Shown here: one piece after another, positions 54,660 to 63,783 of the stretch | Position numbering within the stretch: position 1 is the first letter of the stretch | Layout: each line of letters begins with the position of its first letter | NCBI RefSeq assembly: GCF_003669015.1 | Contig: NZ_CP033069.1 | Coordinates: 1,866,001 to 1,930,000, forward strand | Origin: Acidovorax sp. 1608163 | Lineage (GTDB): Bacteria > Pseudomonadota > Gammaproteobacteria > Burkholderiales > Burkholderiaceae_C | Direction: 5' to 3' | DNA: 64,000 nt | Made by a program: the position numbers and the translations under genes | Notes under the pieces: generated by a model | The model's database searches: none | What the model was told of the DNA's origin: nothing | What the model saw: only the letters and a program-made list of their open reading frames with translations

Positions 54660-55490
54660 TCAGCCTTTGGTGCGGACGATGGTCTGTTGTGGTGTTGCCA
54701 GTGATTGGCTGCGCTCTGGTGAGTAGCCCAGAGCCAACGAGATTTCTTGGGCCGTCGATTGAAGTTTGGCGAGCCAGCCCTCATCCAGCCGGTCTGCGGG
54801 GGCGGAGATCGAGAGCCCTGCCACCAGCTTGCCTTGGTCATCGTAGACCCCAGCGGCCATGCATCTCACCCCCAGTTCCAGTTCCTCATTGTCCCGGGCA
54901 ATCCCATATTGGCGCGCCTTCGCGAGTTCTCTCTCAAGGATGGGCAACTGGGTAATGCTGTTGCGGGTGTGGCCTGCCAGACCTGTGCGGGTGGCGTAGG
55001 CTCGTACACGCTGTGGGTCTTCCAGTGCAAGGAACAGTTTGCCGGTAGATGTCAGATGCAGAGGGGCTCTGCCGCCAATGGCCCGGACCACCTGCATACC
55101 TGAGCGCTCGCTGTAGGCGCGCTCGATATAAACAATCTCGTCGCCCTGCCGCATGCTCAGGTTCACGGGCTGCTGGATCAGTTTGTGCAAGTTGCGCATG
55201 GGCGCCAACGCCGCATCGCGCACACTCAACCGGGCTTTGACCAGGTTACCGAGCTCTAGCAGGCGCATGCCCAACCGGTAGCTGCCAGACTCTGGTCTGT
55301 CTACAAACCTGCCGATGGTCAGGTCATTCAGGATGCGATGGGTGGTGGATGGGTGCAACCCTGTCTTCTCGCTGATCTCTTTAAGAGAAATCGCGTCCTC
55401 TCGTGAGGCCAGGACATCAATCAACGTGAACATGCGTTCGAGCACCTGAACGCTGGGCTTTGCTGGGACGTCGGGGTCTGATTTTTTCAT
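54660..55490 (-). CDS. IclR-family transcriptional regulator
   Basis: A 276-residue regulator. The N-terminal winged helix is SVQVLERMFTLIDVLASREDAISLKEISEKTGLHPSTTHRILNDL. The C-terminal IclR effector domain (about residues 90-260) includes HLTSTGKLFLA and GVRCMAAGVYDDQGKLVAGLSISAP. The ligand is unknown; homologues regulate catabolic genes. It is alone on its strand, with convergent pbpG on its left and bpt/aat, also minus, upstream. Confidence 0.9.
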   Translation of the reverse strand: MKKSDPDVPAKPSVQVLERMFTLIDVLASREDAISLKEISEKTGLHPSTTHRILNDLTIGRFVDRPESGSYRLGMRLLELGNLVKARLSVRDAALAPMRNLHKLIQQPVNLSMRQGDEIVYIERAYSERSGMQVVRAIGGRAPLHLTSTGKLFLALEDPQRVRAYATRTGLAGHTRNSITQLPILERELAKARQYGIARDNEELELGVRCMAAGVYDDQGKLVAGLSISAPADRLDEGWLAKLQSTAQEISLALGYSPERSQSLATPQQTIVRTKG

Positions 55491-55771
55491 GGGCGGTAAT
55501 GCAGCATATGCCGTGGCATCTTACCTTGTGAAATGCGAAGCGAAGGCCCTGTTTGGCTGGGCATTTGTTGGCAATTTCTCAAGGGGCACACTGCAGTCTT
55601 TGCGGCATGGGGCAAAGTGCGACGTGCAGTGAATACACGGCGAATAGCTTGGGCTGAAATGGCGCATGGGCTTCAAACCTGGGGGCTCCTAAGGCTTGAA
55701 CGGGCAGGCGCTCCAAAGAGGCATTCCACCCGTTCCTGCCGATTGCGTTTCAGCGAGGCCGCCCATAGGCT

Positions 55772-56515
55772 TCAGAGGCTGCCTGTGCGTTGCCAGCCTT
55801 GGTCTTCCAGGGTTTCGTGGGGCATGAAGCGAGCTTTGTAGTTCATTTTTTGGCTTTGCTCGATCCAATACCCGAGATACACGTAGGGCAAGTGGAGTGC
55901 CCGGGCTTGCTCTATTTGCCACAAGACGTTGTAGGTGCCGTAGCTGCAGTTGGGCTCTGGCTCATAAAACGTGTAAACGGCAGAGATTCCGTCGTCTAGC
56001 ACGTCCAGTATGGACACCATTTTGAGGGCCCCTGGATTGCCATCCGGCATGGGTTCTCTGAACTCTACGAGGCGGGAGTTCACCCTGCTTTGCAGCAGGA
56101 ATTGGGTGTATTGGTCAATATTGTCCTGGTCCATGCCGCCACCCGCATGTCTTCCTTTTTGGTAGCGTTGGTACAGCTGGTAGTGCTCTGGCACAAAGCA
56201 AAGCCGAAGCACTTGGGCCTGAAGCGCGATATGGCGAGCGTGAGCACGTTTTTGGCTTCTGTCGGGCTTGAACTCTGCTGCCAAAACCCGCAGGGGCTTG
56301 CATGCATGGCAGCCATCGCAATACGGTCGATAGGTGAACATACCGCTGCGCCGAAACCCTTTGGCTACCAAGTCGGAGTACAGCGTGTTCTGAATCAGGT
56401 GGCTGGGGGTTGCGACCTGAGAGCGTGCCAGTCGATCTGGGAGATAGCTGCAAGGGTAGGGTGCTGTCGCGTAGTACTGCAGGGCTTGCAGTGGGAGTTC
56501 GTTCAGGTGCGTCAT
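55772..56515 (-). CDS. bpt: Aspartate/glutamate leucyltransferase Bpt (bacterial ATE)
   Basis: A 247-residue enzyme that attaches Leu to N-terminal Asp or Glu, marking proteins for ClpSAP degradation. The N-terminal domain has [13 protein letters not shown] and [16 protein letters not shown] (Cys pairs). The C-terminal GNAT-like domain has [25 protein letters not shown] and the [22 protein letters not shown] ending. The start ATG 56515 is 10 bp after the aat stop. The upstream in-frame extension lies inside aat and was rejected. Confidence 0.93.
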   Translation of the reverse strand: MTHLNELPLQALQYYATAPYPCSYLPDRLARSQVATPSHLIQNTLYSDLVAKGFRRSGMFTYRPYCDGCHACKPLRVLAAEFKPDRSQKRAHARHIALQAQVLRLCFVPEHYQLYQRYQKGRHAGGGMDQDNIDQYTQFLLQSRVNSRLVEFREPMPDGNPGALKMVSILDVLDDGISAVYTFYEPEPNCSYGTYNVLWQIEQARALHLPYVYLGYWIEQSQKMNYKARFMPHETLEDQGWQRTGSL

Positions 56516-56525
56516 GCCGGGATGG

Positions 56526-57266
56526 TCAGTTGGGCAACAACTGTGACCAGTATACGGACTTGAACCCCCATGGGATCTCTGGCTGTCTGTGCAGCTTTTG
56601 AATGCCCGTAAGGAACAGGTCTCGGGGCATCTCCTTGGCACCAAGCGATGCCAGGTGGCGGGTGTTTTGCTGGCAGTCAATCCACGGAATTCCATGCTCG
56701 CGCGCAATGCAGACCAGTGCCGCCAGCGCAATTTTTGAGGCATCGGTGGCATAGGCAAACATTGACTCTCCAAACACAGCCTTGCCCAAGGCGATGCAAT
56801 AAAGGCCGCCCACCAGTTTTCCGTCGATCCAGGTTTCTACACTGTGGGCGATGCCTTCGTTGTGGAGTTGTTCGTACGCTTGCACCATGGATGGCAAGAT
56901 CCATGTGCCGCTTTGGCCGGTGCGTTCGCGGGTGGCGCAGGCATGGATGACGGAGGAGAAGGCGCTATCGACTCGAATGGAGCAGTGGGGGGCATCGCGA
57001 AATTTGCGCAATGTCTTGCGCAGAGAGGGGTGCAGTTTGAAGTCGCTTGTATTCAAAACCATGCGTGGGTCGGGAGCCCACCAGAGAATCGGCTGCCCTT
57101 CGCTGAACCAGGGGAAGGTGCCTTGCGCATAGGCCTTGCGAAGGGTGGATGTGTTCAGTGCACCGCCCGCCGCGAGTAGTCCGGGGGCTGGGGTGCCCAT
57201 TCCCCATGCGCAATCCGGAGTGGGCATGGGATCATTGGGTTCGAGCCAGGGTAGGTGTGATTCCAT
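56526..57266 (-). CDS. aat: Leucyl/phenylalanyl-tRNA-protein transferase Aat
   Basis: A 246-residue enzyme that adds Leu or Phe to N-terminal Lys or Arg, the partner N-degron step to Bpt. [46 protein letters not shown] is the family signature (residues 26-70). [20 protein letters not shown] and [16 protein letters not shown] complete it. It is followed by bpt after 10 bp, so both N-degron enzymes are co-expressed. Confidence 0.95.
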   Translation of the reverse strand: MESHLPWLEPNDPMPTPDCAWGMGTPAPGLLAAGGALNTSTLRKAYAQGTFPWFSEGQPILWWAPDPRMVLNTSDFKLHPSLRKTLRKFRDAPHCSIRVDSAFSSVIHACATRERTGQSGTWILPSMVQAYEQLHNEGIAHSVETWIDGKLVGGLYCIALGKAVFGESMFAYATDASKIALAALVCIAREHGIPWIDCQQNTRHLASLGAKEMPRDLFLTGIQKLHRQPEIPWGFKSVYWSQLLPN

Positions 57267-57350
57267 CGGGCGAAGGGGGTTTGTGCGGGAGTGCGGGAAG
57301 TATTGCCAGATGATCGAAGAATAATGGAACGCGTGCAGTAGCGATGGGGC

Positions 57351-57383
57351 AAAAAAAAACCCTGCACCGTGGGGTGCAGGGTT
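57351..57383 (-). terminator. Rho-independent terminator of the tRNA-Asn transcript
   Basis: On the minus strand, AACCCTGCACC, 4-base loop, GGTGCAGGGTT and a run of T (9 A on the plus strand): an 11-bp stem directly after the first tRNA gene. Confidence 0.92.
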
Positions 57384-57388
57384 TATAT

Positions 57389-57464
57389 TGGCTCCTCGAC
57401 CTGGGCTCGAACCAGGGACCTACGGATTAACAGTCCGGCGCTCTACCGACTGAGCTATCGAGGA
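57389..57464 (-). tRNA. tRNA-Asn (anticodon GTT), copy 1
   Basis: A 76-nt tRNA with acceptor arm TCCTCGA/TCGAGGA, discriminator G and encoded CCA. The D-arm region is TAGCTCAGTCGGTAGAGC, the anticodon loop CTGTTAA (GTT, asparagine) and the T-loop GGTTCGAGCC. Its 3' end is next to the terminator. Confidence 0.97.
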
Positions 57465-57513
57465 ATAATCGGTATGTATTGCTTTACTTAGATGTGTAAA
57501 GCATTTGAATTCT

Positions 57514-57589
57514 TGGCTCCTCGACCTGGGCTCGAACCAGGGACCTACGGATTAACAGTCCGGCGCTCTACCGACTGAGCTATCGAGGA
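57514..57589 (-). tRNA. tRNA-Asn (anticodon GTT), copy 2
   Basis: Identical to copy 1 over all 76 nt, separated from it by a 49-bp spacer in the same orientation. Both are probably processed from one precursor. Confidence 0.97.
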
Positions 57590-57659
57590 ACAAGACTTAG
57601 ATTATATACACAAAATTATGCCGATCTCAAGAGATTGGGCATTTCGTGAAAAACAAGGC

Positions 57660-58073
57660 TCAGGGCTCAGGCCTTCTCCACAGCCAAACGAGTACGAGCA
57701 CCATGCATGTGATGGCTGTGGCCGCAGCCCAGCGTGCTGTGTGGCTGAGTAGCAGGATCACGGTGCTGGATGACATCACTGCGGTCGCAGCCCATTTGGC
57801 GTGGCGGCTTACACAACCTCCATTAGCCCAGTTGCGCAGCATAGGGCCAAACAGGCGGTGATTCCACAGCCACCGATACAGGCGCGGCGAACTTTTGCCT
57901 GCGGCCCAGGCCGCCATCAAAATGAACACCGTAGTGGGCAAGCCGGGAATAAAGATACCCAGAATGCCCAGCCCCAAATTGGCCAAAGCAAAAAGCAGAA
58001 GTAGCCACCGGGCGACGAGAGGCAAGGGCCTTGGTTGGACCGGAACTGCTTCGCTTTTTCTTTGAGGCTCCAT
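57660..58073 (-). CDS. DUF454 (YbaN-like) inner-membrane protein
   Basis: A 137-residue membrane protein with the DUF454 signature LGLGILGIFIPGLPTTVFILMAAWAAGKSSPRLYRWL (residues about 28-64) and three to four helices. E. coli YbaN belongs to this group; its function is unknown. The start may be ATG 58073 or 58088; I chose the inner one. It is on the minus strand upstream of the two tRNA-Asn genes. Confidence 0.86.
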   Translation of the reverse strand: MEPQRKSEAVPVQPRPLPLVARWLLLLFALANLGLGILGIFIPGLPTTVFILMAAWAAGKSSPRLYRWLWNHRLFGPMLRNWANGGCVSRHAKWAATAVMSSSTVILLLSHTARWAAATAITCMVLVLVWLWRRPEP

Positions 58074-58192
58074 TGGCGCATTGTGCATGCCTGCACAGCA
58101 CGGTCTGCGTTGACACACCGCTCCTGCTCAAGGCCCTTGGTCACAGGCCGCGGTTGTGATGCTTTCGTGCGAGTTGAGTCGCTGTGAGGGGG

Positions 58193-59476
58193 CTAAACCT
58201 TGTCCAGCGCCTGCACCAGGTCCGCCTGCAGGTCGTCGATGTGCTCGATGCCCACCGACAGGCGCACCATGCTCTCGCTCACGCCCGCCTTGGCCAGCTC
58301 TTCGGGATTGAGCTGGCGGTGCGTGGTCGATGCGGGGTGTGTGGCCAGCGACTTGGCATCGCCGATGTTGACCAGGCGGGTGAAGAGCTGCAGCGCGTCC
58401 AGGAAGCGCGCACCGGCCGCCCGCGGGTCGGCGTCGGTGCTCTTGAGCCCGAAGCTCAGGATGCCGGATGCCTTGCCGCCCGACTGCCGCTGCACCAGCG
58501 CGTGGTCCGGGTGGTCCGGCAGGCCGGCGTAGCGCACCCATTCCACCTTGAAGTGGCTTTGCAGGTACTTCGCCAGTGCCAGCGTGTTGTCGCAGATGCG
58601 GTCCATGCGCAGGGCCAGGGTCTCGATGCCTTGCAGGATCAAAAACGCACTCTGTGGCGACAGCGCCGCGCCGGTATTGCGCAGCGGCACCACGCGCGCG
58701 CGGCCGATGAAGGCGGCGGGGCCCAGGGCCTCGGTGTAGACCACGCCGTGGTAGCTCACGTCGGGCTCGTTCAGGCGCGGGAAGCGGGCCTTGTGTTCGG
58801 CCCATGGGAACTTGCCGCTGTCCACGATGGCGCCGCCCACGCTGTTGCCGTGGCCGCCCAGGTACTTGGTGAGCGAGTGCACCACGATGTCGGCGCCGTG
58901 CTCGATGGGGCGCAGCAGGTAGGGGCTGGGCACCGTGTTGTCCACGATCAAGGGAATGCCGTGCGCATGGGCCACATCGGCCAGCGCGCGGATGTCGGTC
59001 ACGTTGCCCAGCGGGTTGCCGATGGACTCGATGAAGATCGCCTTGGTGCGCGCGTCGATGTGCTGTGCAAAGCTGGCCGGGTCGCGCGGGTCGGCAAAGC
59101 GGGTGGTGATGCCCTGCTGGGGCAGCGTGTGCGCAAACAGGTTGTAGGTGCCGCCGTAGAGCGTGCTGGCCGACACGATGTTGTCGCCCGCCTCGGCAAT
59201 GGTCTGGATGGCGTAGGTGATGGCCGCCATGCCCGAGGCCACGGCCAGCGCCGCAATGCCGCCTTCGAGCGCCGCGACGCGCTTTTCCAGCACGTCGGTC
59301 GTCGGGTTCATGATGCGGGTGTAGATGTTGCCCGGCACCTTCAAATCGAACAGGTCCGCGCCGTGCTGCGCGCTGTCGAAGGCGTAGGCCACCGTCTGGT
59401 AGATGGGAACGGCCACGGCCTTGGTGGTGGGGTCGGGCGAGTAGCCTGCGTGGACGGCAAGGGTTTCGATCTTCAT
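58193..59476 (-). CDS. metY: O-acetylhomoserine aminocarboxypropyltransferase MetY
   Basis: A 427-residue PLP enzyme of the Cys/Met metabolism family that makes homocysteine from O-acetylhomoserine and sulfide. [24 protein letters not shown] is the typical start. [34 protein letters not shown], the Schiff-base Lys in [12 protein letters not shown] near residue 206 and [12 protein letters not shown] at the end are all present. Clean family length. The start ATG 59476 has GGGAG about 12 bases upstream. The long GC-rich leader contains two strong hairpins. Confidence 0.93.
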   Translation of the reverse strand: MKIETLAVHAGYSPDPTTKAVAVPIYQTVAYAFDSAQHGADLFDLKVPGNIYTRIMNPTTDVLEKRVAALEGGIAALAVASGMAAITYAIQTIAEAGDNIVSASTLYGGTYNLFAHTLPQQGITTRFADPRDPASFAQHIDARTKAIFIESIGNPLGNVTDIRALADVAHAHGIPLIVDNTVPSPYLLRPIEHGADIVVHSLTKYLGGHGNSVGGAIVDSGKFPWAEHKARFPRLNEPDVSYHGVVYTEALGPAAFIGRARVVPLRNTGAALSPQSAFLILQGIETLALRMDRICDNTLALAKYLQSHFKVEWVRYAGLPDHPDHALVQRQSGGKASGILSFGLKSTDADPRAAGARFLDALQLFTRLVNIGDAKSLATHPASTTHRQLNPEELAKAGVSESMVRLSVGIEHIDDLQADLVQALDKV

Positions 59477-59520
59477 GCGGAGGGGTCTCCCGTTGGATGG
59501 AATGAGAACGCTGACACGGG

Positions 59521-59578
59521 CGCCTGCGGCACGGTGTGTACGCAGGCGGCAGCTGCCATTCTTGCACCGGGACGGTGC
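59521..59578 (-). promoter_or_regulatory. Two leader hairpins upstream of metY
   Basis: Perfect stem CGCCTGCG (59521-59528) with CGCAGGCG (59541-59548), and perfect stem GCACCG (59564-59569), GGA, CGGTGC (59573-59578). Both lie 44-103 bases before the metY start. They do not match any SAM riboswitch consensus I know and may be an unknown leader or simply GC-rich structure. Confidence 0.35.
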
Positions 59579-59692
59579 GCATGGGTCGAATCGTTGGCTA
59601 TGAGCTTATGCGCTCGGCGCAGGCTGCATGCAGGCCCAATGCGGGGTCGATGCAGGACGGCCGCAGGCGCATTACGGCCTGCGAATGTTGAA

Positions 59693-59749
59693 TGAAAAAT
59701 GCCTGTACCGCTTGATGGACAAGCGCCAGCAGCTACTATTTCGATAGCG
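59693..59749 (-). repeat. Dispersed AGCGCTT repeat, copy 12 (supplies rlhA stop)
   Basis: TGAAAAATGCCTGTACCGCTT, loop, CAAGCGCCAGCAGCTACTAT, TTCGATAGCG, in reverse orientation. The stop codon of rlhA (59736-59738) is inside it. Confidence 0.85.
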
Positions 59750-61769
59750 AATTGCCCGTGGGCCGCGCGCGGTAGAACTGCAGCGGCACGGCCAGCGCCT
59801 CGGTCTCCTTGGCGTGCTGGTTCAGCACCGACTTCTTCATCTTGCCCACCACGTGCATCTCGCACGGCTTGCAGTCAAAGCGCAGGGTGAGCTTTTCCTT
59901 GCCGTTGATCAGCATCAACGGCTCGGCCTTGATGGTGCCCTGCACGCCCGTCACGCCCTTGGCCTGCTTGGGGCACAGGCTCATCGAAAAGCGCACGCAG
60001 TGCTTGGTGATCATCAGGCTGACTTCGCCTTCTTCCTCGTGCGCCTCATACGCCGCATCGATCACCTTCACGCCGTGGCGCACGTAGAAGTCGTGCGCCT
60101 TCTGGTTGAAAACGTTGCCCAGGAACGAGAGCGTGTCTTCGGGGTAGGGCACGGGCGGCTCCACCGGCACCGCACGTTGCAGGCGCGCAAAGTTGCGGGC
60201 GCGGCAGTCTTCCAGGTCGGCCAGCGCGTCGCGGCGCAGCGCGTTGAGGACGGAGGCGGGCACGAACCAGGGCTCGGACAGTTGCAGCGCAATGTCGTGT
60301 ACCGCAAAGATGGTGGCGCCGAAGCGGCCCAGCTGCTCGCGCAGGCTGGCTTCGGCCTTGGCAGCGTCGGTGGCGCTCTGGTGGGGTTGCTCTACGTCAG
60401 CGCAGCCCACGTTGCCGTCTTCGTCGGTCAGCATCAGGCTGAAGCCGGCCGGCGTTTCGCTCAGGTGCGCCCACAGGCCGATGCGGCGGTCGCTGGATTT
60501 TTTCTCGAGCGTGCGCACCCAGTCCATGTCGCGGTTGCGGTTGACCTCGGTGCCCTTGCGCAGGTCCTTGAAGCCGTCCATCGGGTCCTTAGGATACACG
60601 CGCCACTGGCCCACGCTGCGCGCTGACACGGGCTCGGCCACGTTGATGGCCATGCCCACCAGCTCCTTGTGCAGGTCGTAGTAGCACAGGCCGTCGCCGT
60701 TGTGCAGCACGGTGGCCGGGTCGCTCACTTCCAGCTCGACGAAGTCCGGGCCCACCTTGGTCACCCAGCCGATGGCCTGGCCCGGGTTCTTGGGGGTGTC
60801 GAAGGCGCCGATGTCTTCCTTGCGGCCGGTCACGAAGTAGTCGGTGAACTCGCGGTTGAAGTTCTGCAGCGGGTCGGGCGTGAAGGTGAAGGTGGTGGCG
60901 CCGCTGGACGATCGCGACAGTGGCCGGCCCGCGCTCTCGCGCTCTTCCAGAATCTCGTCGATCAGTGTGCGGTAGTGGGCAGTGATGTTCTTCACGTAGC
61001 CCATGTCCTTGTAGCGCCCCTCGATCTTGAAGCTGCGCACGCCGGCGTCGATGAGCGCGCGCAGGTTGTCGCTCTGGTTGTTGTCCTTCATGGAGAGCAC
61101 GTGCTTGTCGTGCGCAATGAAGCGGCCCTGCGCGTCGGTCACCTGATAGGGCAGGCGGCAGGCCTGGCTGCAGTCACCCCGGTTGGCGCTGCGGCCGGTC
61201 TGCGCATGGCTGATGTTGCACTGGCCGCTGTAGGCCACGCACAGCGCGCCGTGGATGAAGAACTCGATGTTGGCCCGCCCCGGCGCATCCACCGGCCCCA
61301 GCGCCTTGTGCACGGCGGCGATCTGCTGCACCGTGAGCTCGCGCGCCAGCACGATCTGCGACAGGCCCGCGTCCTGCAGGAAGCGCGCCTTCTCGGGCGT
61401 GCGGATGTCCGTCTGGGTGCTGGCGTGCAGCTGGATGGGCGGCATGTCGGCAAGCGCCAGCAGGCCCATGTCCTGGATGATGAGCGCATCGGCTCCGGCC
61501 TCGTACACCTGCCAGGCCATGCGGCGCGCGGCTTCGAGTTCGTCGTCGCGCAAGATGGTGTTCAGGGTGATGAAGATGCGGCTATTGAACCGGTGCGCGT
61601 GCTTCACGAGGCGCTCGATGTCCCGGATGTCGTTGCCCGCGCCGGCCCGTGCGCCGAAGGCGGGGCCGCCGATGTAGACGGCATCGGCGCCGTGGTTGAT
61701 GGCTTCGATGCCGATGTCGGCGTCGCGCGCGGGCGACAGCAGTTCAAGCTGGTGGGGCAGGAGGGACAT
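59736..61769 (-). CDS. rlhA: U32-family 23S rRNA hydroxylation protein RlhA
   Basis: A 677-residue U32 family protein, the size of YdcP/RlhA. RlhA introduces 5-hydroxycytidine at 23S rRNA position 2501 with iron and prephenate. The U32 signature (FIHGALCVAYSGQCNISH through RGDCSQACRLPY) carries the four cysteines of the cluster site. DNNQSDNLRALIDAGVRSFKIEGRYKDMGYV and a C-terminal CXXC-type pair (DCKPCEM) follow. The last residues (SLSK) and the stop are contributed by a dispersed repeat. Monocistronic. Confidence 0.9.
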   Translation of the reverse strand: MSLLPHQLELLSPARDADIGIEAINHGADAVYIGGPAFGARAGAGNDIRDIERLVKHAHRFNSRIFITLNTILRDDELEAARRMAWQVYEAGADALIIQDMGLLALADMPPIQLHASTQTDIRTPEKARFLQDAGLSQIVLARELTVQQIAAVHKALGPVDAPGRANIEFFIHGALCVAYSGQCNISHAQTGRSANRGDCSQACRLPYQVTDAQGRFIAHDKHVLSMKDNNQSDNLRALIDAGVRSFKIEGRYKDMGYVKNITAHYRTLIDEILEERESAGRPLSRSSSGATTFTFTPDPLQNFNREFTDYFVTGRKEDIGAFDTPKNPGQAIGWVTKVGPDFVELEVSDPATVLHNGDGLCYYDLHKELVGMAINVAEPVSARSVGQWRVYPKDPMDGFKDLRKGTEVNRNRDMDWVRTLEKKSSDRRIGLWAHLSETPAGFSLMLTDEDGNVGCADVEQPHQSATDAAKAEASLREQLGRFGATIFAVHDIALQLSEPWFVPASVLNALRRDALADLEDCRARNFARLQRAVPVEPPVPYPEDTLSFLGNVFNQKAHDFYVRHGVKVIDAAYEAHEEEGEVSLMITKHCVRFSMSLCPKQAKGVTGVQGTIKAEPLMLINGKEKLTLRFDCKPCEMHVVGKMKKSVLNQHAKETEALAVPLQFYRARPTGNSLSK

Positions 61770-61984
61770 AGGTAGCGATTATCCCAGGGAGTGTCTGAGG
61801 AGACTCAATGCCCTTTTGCATGCCCTTGGGTCGCCTCTACTATCAGGCACTTTAATGGTGCAGGAATGCTGCGTTAGCGTGGCCTCAACTTGGGCTGTAT
61901 GAATACAGCGGCTGTTATGCTCGGCGCGCTGTGCGCCCCAAACCAGTGCGTTCGGCTGTTTCACTGACTCTGGAGATTCTCACT

Positions 61985-63139
61985 GTGTCGCGCTCTTCTC
62001 TGCCTCTTTTCTCCCTCTCCGCCCTGGCTGCTGTTGCTGTGGGCTCGTTGATTTCTGCGGGGGCTATGGCCCAGGATGTGCAGGTGGTCAAGATTGCCCA
62101 TGCGGGGCCCGTCTCTGGTGGCATTGCCCACATTGGCAAAGACACAGAAAACGGTGTTCGTCTTGCGATTGATGATTTGAATGCCCAAAACCTCGTGATT
62201 GGTGGCAAGAAGATCAAGTTCGAGATTGCTGCCGAGGACGATGCAGGGGACCCGCGTCAAGCTACCGCCGTGGCTCAAAAGCTGTGTGATCAGCGTGTAG
62301 CCGGTGTGGTCGGTCATCTGCAGTCAGGAACGTCCATTCCAGCCTCGGCCATTTATGCCAAGTGCGACTTGCCCCACATCACGGCCTCTGCGTCAAACCC
62401 CGATCTGACGAAGCCTGGGCACAAGACCACCTTCCGTCTGATTGCCAATGACAATGCGCTGGGTGCCGCCTTGGGATTGTTTGGTGCAGACCATTTGAAA
62501 ATCAAATCAGTGGTGATCATTGATGACCGCACGGCCTATGGCCAAGGTGTCGCTTCGGTTTTCAAGGCCACGGCGCTGCAAAAGGGGCTGAAAGTTGTGA
62601 GCGAAGAGTTCACAAACGACAAGGCGACGGATTTCATGGCCATCTTGACGTCCATTAAGAACAAGAAGCCTGATGCCATTTTTTATGGAGGGCTGGATGC
62701 CCAAGCTGGGCCCATGTTGCGTCAGATGGAGCAGTTGGGTCTTGGGGACGTAAAGTTCTTTGGTGGTGACGCACTGTGCACCGAAAAGCTGCCAGAGTTG
62801 TCGGGCAAGACCCCTGCGCTCAAGAACGTGACTTGCGCCACGGGTGGGGCTTCGATTGGAAAGATGCAGGGTGGCGCCGAGTGGAAGAAGCGTTATGACG
62901 CTAAGTTCCCTGACCAGTTCCAGATATACAGCCCTTACGCGTATGACGCAGCCATGGTGTTGGCGGATGCCATGAAGCGCGCTAACTCGGTGGACCCCAA
63001 AGTGTTTGTCCCGCTGATTTCCAAGGCAGAGTACAAGGGCGTCACTGCGAACATTGCTTTCACAGCCAAGGGCGAGTTGACTACCCCTGCTGTGACGCTT
63101 TACACATACAAAGATGGAAGTCGCGTTGCTCTTAACTGA
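61985..63139 (+). CDS. Branched-chain amino acid ABC transporter substrate-binding protein (LivJ-like)
   Basis: A 384-residue periplasmic protein. The signal peptide (SRSSLPLFSLSALAAVAVGS..AMA) is followed by VVKIAHAGPVSGGIAHIGKDTENGVRLAIDDLNAQ, the Leu/Ile/Val-binding fold. GVVGHLQSGTSIPASAIYA and YSPYAYDAAMVLADAM are family motifs. The start is the GTG at 61985, with GGAG 13 bases before; the upstream GTG at 61931 would bury the signal. No permease or ATPase genes are in the window. The ligand is inferred from family only. Confidence 0.9.
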   Translation: MSRSSLPLFSLSALAAVAVGSLISAGAMAQDVQVVKIAHAGPVSGGIAHIGKDTENGVRLAIDDLNAQNLVIGGKKIKFEIAAEDDAGDPRQATAVAQKLCDQRVAGVVGHLQSGTSIPASAIYAKCDLPHITASASNPDLTKPGHKTTFRLIANDNALGAALGLFGADHLKIKSVVIIDDRTAYGQGVASVFKATALQKGLKVVSEEFTNDKATDFMAILTSIKNKKPDAIFYGGLDAQAGPMLRQMEQLGLGDVKFFGGDALCTEKLPELSGKTPALKNVTCATGGASIGKMQGGAEWKKRYDAKFPDQFQIYSPYAYDAAMVLADAMKRANSVDPKVFVPLISKAEYKGVTANIAFTAKGELTTPAVTLYTYKDGSRVALN

Positions 63140-63159
63140 TTGAAGTACATTCCGCTACG

Positions 63160-63188
63160 AACGACCGCCTCGGCGGTCGTTTCTGTTT
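63160..63188 (+). terminator. Rho-independent terminator after the binding-protein gene
   Basis: AACGACCGCC, TC, GGCGGTCGTT and a T-rich tail (TTTCTGTTT): an almost loop-free hairpin. Confidence 0.88.
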
Positions 63189-63323
63189 CTGGTCACTATT
63201 GGCGGAGGTCCCTGAAGCGATGCTTGTTTTCTTGTAGTCGGTGGCTGCCGCCGGATGAGCAACGGTTTGGGTGAAGATGTGGGATGCAGAGGATTGATGT
63301 TTTGTCCAAAAACCTTCGTCTGC

Positions 63324-63353
63324 TTGATTTGTGCTCTAAAACGGTGCTATGAT
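63324..63353 (+). promoter_or_regulatory. rRNA promoter P1
   Basis: TTGATT, 18-bp spacer, TATGAT, followed by AGAGGGCTTCGCT. The downstream block (GGCT..GCT) is shared with P2 and P3. Confidence 0.7.
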
Positions 63354-63424
63354 AGAGGGCTTCGCTACTGAGACGGTTTAGATTGTTAAGGTGGCGAAGG
63401 GGATTGCAGAAAGTTAGGTTTTTG

Positions 63425-63454
63425 TTGTCGGCGGGTTAAAAACTGTTGTACAAT
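63425..63454 (+). promoter_or_regulatory. rRNA promoter P2
   Basis: TTGTCG, 18-bp spacer, TACAAT, followed by CAAAGGCTGCGCT. Its -10 lies 101 bp after that of P1. Confidence 0.7.
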
Positions 63455-63524
63455 CAAAGGCTGCGCTAAATGCGGTGGTTGTTCTGAAAAGGGTAATTGC
63501 TGCAAACTGCAAAGACCCTCAAGT

Positions 63525-63554
63525 TTGACAGGACTTTAAAACTTGTGCTAGAAT
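63525..63554 (+). promoter_or_regulatory. rRNA promoter P3
   Basis: TTGACA (perfect -35), 18-bp spacer, TAGAAT, followed by TCAAGGCTCAGCT. Its -10 lies 100 bp after that of P2. Confidence 0.75.
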
Positions 63555-63783
63555 TCAAGGCTCAGCTGATTGCAGCTAAGTCGGGAAAATAAAGAAAACT
63601 TCGGTTGCTTTGTGATCCGGTTCATTAAAAATATACAGCCGATAAGCGTGGGCGTTTGATGGCGAGTGCCAAGTTCTTTGGAACTAGTGCTTAGCACTAC
63701 AAACGCTCATGAGAATAGAAGTGAAGTTCACTTCAATTCCGTTTTTATGAGTTAAGTCGAAAGACTTTAAATTTATCAAGATC

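Larger units (their letters stand above)
63140..63783 (+). other. Terminator, rRNA promoter array and leader upstream of 16S rRNA
   Basis: 644 bp with no protein gene. It holds the terminator of the binding-protein gene, three tandem promoters and the rRNA leader. The leader has hairpins such as AGTGCTTAGCACT near 63687-63699, typical of RNase III processing sites, and a boxA-like GGTTCATTAAAAA near 63620. Confidence 0.8.

Noticed and set aside
59477..59600. SAM or SAH riboswitch before metY
   Set aside because: Hairpins are present but the conserved core sequences of known SAM/SAH riboswitches are not seen.
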